In this document: positions 14,176 to 16,926 of the stretch, piece after piece
Layout: every line of letters begins with the position of its first letter
Numbering within the stretch: the first letter of the stretch is position 1
Assembly (NCBI GenBank): GCA_019683665.1
Contig: JADGIB010000040.1
Span: forward strand, 1 to 16,926
Source: Solirubrobacteraceae bacterium
GTDB taxonomy: Bacteria > Actinomycetota > Thermoleophilia > Solirubrobacterales > Solirubrobacteraceae
DNA length: 16,926 nucleotides
Reading direction: 5' to 3'
The notes under the pieces: model-generated
The model's input: the letters and a program-made list of their open reading frames with translations, nothing else
Told to the model about the DNA's origin: nothing
Databases searched by the model: none
Translations under genes and position numbers: made by a program

Positions 14176-14241
14176 TGATCCACTCCCCCCGCGCTGGCAT
14201 TGTCCTCACCGTCGCAACAGACGTCAACCAATGTCCCACAA
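14165..14241. promoter_or_regulatory. Candidate MocR operator: inverted 13-mers over both start codons plus a middle half-site
   Basis: TTGTAGGACATTG (14165-14177) is the inverse of CAATGTCCCACAA (14229-14241) with one mismatch, and the arms contain the ATG of the MocR gene and of the GNAT-like gene respectively. A third copy, CATTGTCC, at 14198-14205 lies in the same direction as the right arm and 31 bp from it, close to three helical turns. The middle copy covers the predicted mocR -10 box. MocR regulators commonly bind repeated half-sites in divergent promoters. Confidence 0.5.
14199..14227 (-). promoter_or_regulatory. Predicted sigma70-type promoter of the MocR gene
   Basis: On the minus strand TTGACG (plus-strand 14222-14227) is followed after 17 nt by GACAAT (14199-14204). 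The -35 box matches 5 of 6 and the -10 box 4 of 6 consensus bases. It is the best conventional promoter in the window and leaves room for a leader with the GGAG ribosome binding site at 14183-14186. Confidence 0.5.
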
Positions 14242-14551
14242 GTCCCTCGCCACTCCCGACCTGACGATCCGGTACGCCGTCCCGGCGGACGCCGACGCGG
14301 TCGCCGCGCTCGCCGCGCTCGACTCGCAGCCGGTGCCGGCGGGCGCCCTGCTGGTCGCCGAGGTCGAGGGCGAGCTGTGGGCCGCCGTGTCCCTCCAGAC
14401 CGGCCGGGCGATCGCCGACCCGTTCCGCCCCTCCGCCGATGCCGTCGCGCTCCTGCGGGCGCGGGCGCGCCAGCTGGCGGCGGCGGCCGAGCAGGCCGCC
14501 GGGCGCCGGGCGCCGGTCGCGCGGCTGCGCGCGGCGCTGAGGGGAGGCTGA
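14231..14551 (+). CDS. Small GNAT-like protein
   Basis: A 106-residue protein that begins MSHKSLATPDLTIRYAVPADADAVAALAALDS, continues with LLVAEVEGELWAAVSLQTGRAIADPF, and ends in a helical Ala/Arg-rich tail. The pattern TIRxAxPADADAVAALAALDS resembles the first strand and helix of GNAT acetyltransferases, and the EVEGELWAAVSL strand pair fits the next part of the fold. The acetyl-CoA pyrophosphate-binding motif (Q/R-x-x-G-x-G/A) is missing, so acetyltransferase activity is doubtful. I recall similar short proteins in actinobacteria, so it is more likely a real small family than a broken gene. Its ATG lies in the right arm of the candidate operator and its stop abuts a long inverted repeat. 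It is divergent from the MocR gene (55-nt gap), which probably controls it. Confidence 0.7.
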   Translation: MSHKSLATPDLTIRYAVPADADAVAALAALDSQPVPAGALLVAEVEGELWAAVSLQTGRAIADPFRPSADAVALLRARARQLAAAAEQAAGRRAPVARLRAALRGG

Positions 14552-14635
14552 CGGCGGCGGCACCGGACGAGCGGGGTACCCCGGGTCTCCTCCAGTCGGC
14601 CCTGTTGCTTCCCCGCTCGTCCGGTGCGGCCGCCG
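14552..14635. repeat. Long near-perfect inverted repeat (24 of 25 bp) after the GNAT-like gene
   Basis: GCACCGGACGAGCGGGG (14560-14576) and its exact reverse complement at 14611-14627 form a 17-bp stem around a 34-nt loop. After one G-G mismatch (14559/14628) seven more pairs follow (14552-14558 with 14629-14635). The stem begins at the first base after the GNAT-like stop codon. The loop includes GTACCCCGGGTC, so GGGGTACCCC (14573-14582) is a competing palindrome. No T-run follows the right arm (next bases GCACGGCCG). It may act as a terminator or RNA-stabilising hairpin, or be a trace of a small mobile repeat. Confidence 0.85.
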
Positions 14636-14716
14636 GCACGGCCGCCCGCCCCGTCCATCACGCGAGCTGATCGTTCGCAGCACCGACTCGTCTTCGACTT
14701 CTCGATTCCCGGCCGT

Positions 14717-14722
14717 CATCAT
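14717..14722 (+). promoter_or_regulatory. Candidate -10 box for the LysR gene
   Basis: CATCAT matches 4 of 6 bases of TATAAT and ends 6 nt before the ATG at 14729, the same spacing as at other genes here. The region from about 14660 to 14728 is visibly less GC-rich than its surroundings, as expected for a promoter. The -35 element is unclear, and no Shine-Dalgarno sequence is present. Confidence 0.25.
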
Positions 14723-14728
14723 CGACCC

Positions 14729-15652
14729 ATGGAGCTTCGGCACCTTCGCACCCTGGAGGCGATCGCCCGGCACGGGAGCTTCACCCGCGCGGCCGAGGAG
14801 CTCCACTTGGCCCAGTCGGCGCTCTCGCAGCAGGTCCGCCGGCTCGAGGCCAAGCTCGGGGTCGAGGTGCTGCGCCGCACGAGCCGCACCGTCACGGTCA
14901 CCCAGGCGGGCGAGGTCGTCCTCGACGACGCCCGGCGCGTCCTCAGCGAGGTCGACGGGCTGCAGTCCGAGCTGCAGCAGATCACCGGCGTCCTCAGCGG
15001 GCGGGTGGCGATCGGCGGCATGTGGCCGACCGGCAGCTTCCCGCTGCCGCGCGTGTTCGGCACGTTCCACGCGCGCCACCCCGGCGTCGAGATCCACATG
15101 ATCGAGGACACGGCCGACCGGCTGCTGGACATGCTGCGCACCGACGAGCTCGACCTCGCCTTCGCGTCCGTCGCCCCGGACCGCCTCGGCGACGAGTTCG
15201 CCGCCACCGTCCTCTTCGAGGAGCAGCTGCTCGTCGCCGTCGCCCCCGGCCACCCGCTCGCCGGGCGCGACCACGTCACCTTCGACGAGCTCGCCGGGGA
15301 GACGCTCATCGCCTACCGCGACGGGTCGGAGCTCCGGCGCCGCTTCGAGTGGGCGATGGCCGAGGCGGGCCAGACGCCGCGCAACGCGTTCTTCTGCACC
15401 GAGATGGCGGCGGTCCGGGCGCTGACGAGCCACGGGCTCGGCGTGTCGATGATGCCCGCGTCGATCGTCGCCGAGAAGGGGCCGCCCGTCGTCGGCATCC
15501 CGATCGGGCCCGAGCCGCTGACCTGGCCGGTCGCGATCGTGTGGCGCGCCCGGCGGCGCCAGCCGCCGGCGGCGAAGGCGTTCCTCGGGCTGACGCTCGA
15601 GGCGGCGACCGGCGCGCGCGAGGAGCGCGAGCGGCGCCTCGCCGTCGCCTAG
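14729..15652 (+). CDS. LysR-family transcriptional regulator
   Basis: A 307-residue LTTR of normal length. Residues 1-60 form the DNA-binding winged helix: MELRHLRTLEAIARHGSFTRAAEELHLAQSALSQQVRRLEAKLGVEVLRR, followed by the linker helix (DDARRVLSEVDGLQSELQQITG). From about 90 to 295 lies the periplasmic-binding-protein-like effector domain (GRVAIGGMWPTGSFPLPRVFGTFHARHPGVEIHM, then LLVAVAPGHPLAGRD and MAAVRALTSHGLGVSMMP). LysR proteins act as tetramers, usually on a divergent or neighbouring gene. No metabolic gene is divergent here; the GNAT-like gene lies upstream on the same strand, so the target cannot be named. The frame is open back to 14624, but ATG 14729 gives the standard N-terminus. 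The stop shares CTAG with the convergent HXXEE gene. Confidence 0.93.
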   Translation: MELRHLRTLEAIARHGSFTRAAEELHLAQSALSQQVRRLEAKLGVEVLRRTSRTVTVTQAGEVVLDDARRVLSEVDGLQSELQQITGVLSGRVAIGGMWPTGSFPLPRVFGTFHARHPGVEIHMIEDTADRLLDMLRTDELDLAFASVAPDRLGDEFAATVLFEEQLLVAVAPGHPLAGRDHVTFDELAGETLIAYRDGSELRRRFEWAMAEAGQTPRNAFFCTEMAAVRALTSHGLGVSMMPASIVAEKGPPVVGIPIGPEPLTWPVAIVWRARRRQPPAAKAFLGLTLEAATGAREERERRLAVA

Positions 15653-16233
15653 GCGCGGCGCGCGCGGCGCATCCGCGCCGTCAGCAGCGCGGGCAGGCCC
15701 GCGCTGATCGCCACCGCGCCGCCGAGCGCGAGCGCGGTCCCCCGCCGCGTCATCCGGCCCGAGCGGGCGATCCGGCGCGCGCCGAGCGCGACGTGCGGGG
15801 CGAACAGGAGCGCGGCGGTGGCGACGCCCGGGTTGTAGCGGCGCTCGCGGACCGCCATCCCGACGTGCATGGCGACGTTGCCGGCCTCGATGCCGAGCAC
15901 GAGCGCGGCCGGCGCCGGGGTGCGCCGCCACAGCAGCGCGGCGGCCAGGGCCGTGCTCCAGCCGATCGTGACGTTGACGTGGAAGCCGTCGCGCTCGGTC
16001 AGCGGCCACGTCGGGCGGTCGCTGCCCATCAGCCGCCCGTTGCAGAACTCCAGGAAGCCGCCGGGCCGCACCCACTCCTCGCTCTGGTGGGCGACCAGCA
16101 GCGGGAAGGCGAGCGCGCCGACCCAGGCGCCGTCGCGGGCCAGCTCGGCGCGGCGGGCGGCGACGACCCCCCAGGCCGGGACGAGCGCGGCGGCCGCCGC
16201 CCACGGCCAGCGTCCGTGCGTGTCGACCGCCAC
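15649..16233 (-). CDS. HXXEE domain membrane protein
   Basis: A 194-residue protein with about five hydrophobic segments (near 11-26, 37-49, 86-103, 107-125, 132-152) and a basic tail (RMRRARRA). The family-defining motif is HQSEE at residues 49-53, followed by the usual aromatic/Gly stretch (EEWVRPGGFLEFCNG). The second conserved block, GNVAMHVGMAVRERRYNPGVATA near 118-140, is also present with its His and YNPG. The conserved His and Glu residues resemble a metal site in a membrane, but the family's activity is unknown. The GTG at 16233 is supported by GGAGGG 10 nt upstream on the minus strand (plus 16244-16249). It follows the metallopeptidase gene by 19 nt, so both are likely cotranscribed. 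Its stop overlaps the LysR stop. Confidence 0.85.
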   Translation of the reverse strand: MAVDTHGRWPWAAAAALVPAWGVVAARRAELARDGAWVGALAFPLLVAHQSEEWVRPGGFLEFCNGRLMGSDRPTWPLTERDGFHVNVTIGWSTALAAALLWRRTPAPAALVLGIEAGNVAMHVGMAVRERRYNPGVATAALLFAPHVALGARRIARSGRMTRRGTALALGGAVAISAGLPALLTARMRRARRA

Positions 16234-16243
16234 CGTCCCGTCG

Positions 16244-16249
16244 CCCTCC
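16244..16249 (-). promoter_or_regulatory. Shine-Dalgarno sequence deciding the GTG start of the HXXEE gene
   Basis: On the minus strand GGAGGG lies 10 nt before the GTG at 16233 in the 19-nt gap after the metallopeptidase stop. It is one of the few strong ribosome binding sites in the window. Confidence 0.6.
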
Positions 16250-16252
16250 GTG

Positions 16253-16876
16253 CTAGAGCCCGAGCCCCCGGACGCCCATCTCGTCGAAGCCCACGTGGTG
16301 GGCCAGCTCGTGGCGGACCGTGCGGACGACCTGCTCGCGCAGGAGGTCCGGGTCGTGGCCGAAGTCGCGGCGCAGCGTGTCGCGGTAGATGACGATCCGG
16401 TCCGGGTGGTCGTCGCGGTGCGCGCCGTCGCCGTGGTAGAGGCCGTAGGCGCGCATCCGGTGCCCGTCGTCGGAGATGACGACCGCGACGTGCTCGAGCG
16501 CGTTGCGCAGCAGGTCGGGGAGGTCGTCGAGCGCGTCGCGGACGAGCTCCTCGAAGTCGGCGTCGTCGAGCGGGTCGAGCTCGAGGAAGTCGACCTCGTC
16601 GGGCTCGGCGGCCAGCCCGTCGCGGGCGAGGCGCTCGGAGCGGCGGACGACCTCCTCGAACTCGGCCTCCGACGCGGGCTCGCGCCAGTCGGCCAGGCGG
16701 CCCATCGCGAACGAGATGATCGCGCCGATGACGACGACGGCGACGACGCCGATCGCGGCCGACTGCAGCAGCCGGATCGGCAGCGACGGGCTGAGGCCCT
16801 CCCCGATCGCGATCGCCGACAGGCCGACGCTCAGCGCGATGACGGCGGCGAAGGCGATGCGGCGCAGGGCGGGCAT
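16253..16876 (-). CDS. Membrane-anchored HExxH metallopeptidase-like protein (Zincin_1 type)
   Basis: A 207-residue protein. Residues 7-26 and 36-58 are hydrophobic and should form a two-span N-terminal hairpin, followed by an acidic linker (about 65-105, many Glu and Asp). The C-terminal half matches the minimal metallopeptidase family: DADFEELVRDALDDLPDLLRNALEHVAVVISD, then YGLYHG (144-149), RIVIYRDTLRRDF and the zinc motif HELAHHVGFDE (His189, Glu190, His193, with Asp198 or Glu199 as third ligand). The protein stops 8 residues later, as family members usually do. Most relatives I know are soluble proteins of about 120-140 residues, so the membrane anchor is an addition. The substrate is unknown. 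ATG at 16876 lies 5 nt after the stop of a preceding gene on the same strand, suggesting an operon with that gene and the HXXEE gene. Confidence 0.88.
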   Translation of the reverse strand: MPALRRIAFAAVIALSVGLSAIAIGEGLSPSLPIRLLQSAAIGVVAVVVIGAIISFAMGRLADWREPASEAEFEEVVRRSERLARDGLAAEPDEVDFLELDPLDDADFEELVRDALDDLPDLLRNALEHVAVVISDDGHRMRAYGLYHGDGAHRDDHPDRIVIYRDTLRRDFGHDPDLLREQVVRTVRHELAHHVGFDEMGVRGLGL

Positions 16877-16881
16877 GGCGG

Positions 16882-16926
16882 TCAGCGCCTCGGGGCCGGC
16901 GCCGCGGCGGGGGCGTCCGGCAGCTC
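16882..16926 (-). CDS. C-terminal end of a further gene, cut by the window edge
   Basis: On the minus strand the last 45 nt read as 14 codons (ELPDAPAAAPAPRR) and a TGA at 16884-16882, five bases before the metallopeptidase ATG. An Ala/Pro-rich tail ending in Arg is a common protein end at this GC content, and the tight spacing fits an operon. The evidence is only an open frame of 14 codons, so the call is tentative. Confidence 0.35.
   Translation of the reverse strand, partial: ELPDAPAAAPAPRR

Noticed and set aside
12712..14178. 488-codon open frame antisense to the MocR gene
   Set aside because: Composition is Ala/Arg/Asp/Val-rich as in antisense frames at high GC, with no motif, whereas the minus strand carries complete wHTH and PLP motifs.
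14565..14627. Slight resemblance of GGGGTACC and CGTCC in the long inverted repeat to a T-box antiterminator
   Set aside because: No specifier loop or upstream stems, no full T-box consensus, and the downstream gene is a LysR regulator rather than an aminoacyl-tRNA synthetase or amino acid gene.
1..16926. CRISPR arrays, insertion sequences, prophage genes, toxin-antitoxin pairs or rRNA/tRNA genes
   Set aside because: Read through on both strands; no regularly spaced repeats, transposase or integrase motifs, or tRNA cloverleaf seen.

Overview
The window is very GC-rich (roughly 75% by eye) and densely packed with bacterial genes on both strands. GTG starts, 4-nt gene overlaps, OpcA beside Zwf, a GH15 trehalase/glucoamylase-like enzyme and the wording of several conserved hypotheticals point to an actinobacterium, most likely Thermoleophilia (Solirubrobacterales; Conexibacter/Patulibacter-like). 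That placement rests on recalled family resemblance, not on a search. I see no tRNA, rRNA, CRISPR array, insertion sequence or phage gene; this looks like ordinary chromosome.

Layout. 1-342 (-): 5' part of an unrecognised helical protein. 433-2318 (+): moeA (molybdenum cofactor) and a membrane-anchored conserved hypothetical, overlapping by 1 nt. 2418-3864 (-): glpX (class II fructose-1,6-bisphosphatase) behind a small hypothetical. 3936-10904 (+): a six-gene operon with almost every junction overlapping by 4 nt: RibD-C-type reductase, ROK sugar kinase, zwf, opcA, GH15 glycosidase, pgl. 11131-11463 (-) cupin and 11518-12282 (+) short-chain dehydrogenase are divergent. 12230-14175 (-): MocR-type regulator and a small membrane protein. 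14231-14551 (+): small GNAT-like protein, divergent from the MocR gene. 14729-15652 (+): LysR regulator. 15649 to the right edge (-): HXXEE membrane protein, a membrane-anchored HExxH metallopeptidase, and the last codons of a further gene.

How the genes fit together. The central operon can be read as a route from alpha-linked glucose (GH15) through glucose (ROK kinase) to glucose-6-phosphate and then 6-phosphogluconate (zwf/opcA, pgl), making NADPH. The lead gene is a reductase of an NADPH-using family, and glpX across the divergent promoter would supply hexose phosphate by gluconeogenesis. The coupling of GH15 to the oxidative pentose phosphate genes is seen; the substrate flow is inference.

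The most interesting non-coding signals are around the MocR gene: an imperfect 13-bp inverted repeat that buries the start codons of both divergent genes, with a third half-site over the predicted mocR -10 box, and a 24-of-25-bp long inverted repeat beginning one base after the GNAT-like gene's stop codon. Several genes also carry a TANNNT-like hexamer 6-10 nt before the start codon, suggesting frequent leaderless transcription. I did not find a clearly new multi-gene defence or mobile system. No stretch over 300 bases lacks a gene; the longest gap is 10905-11130.
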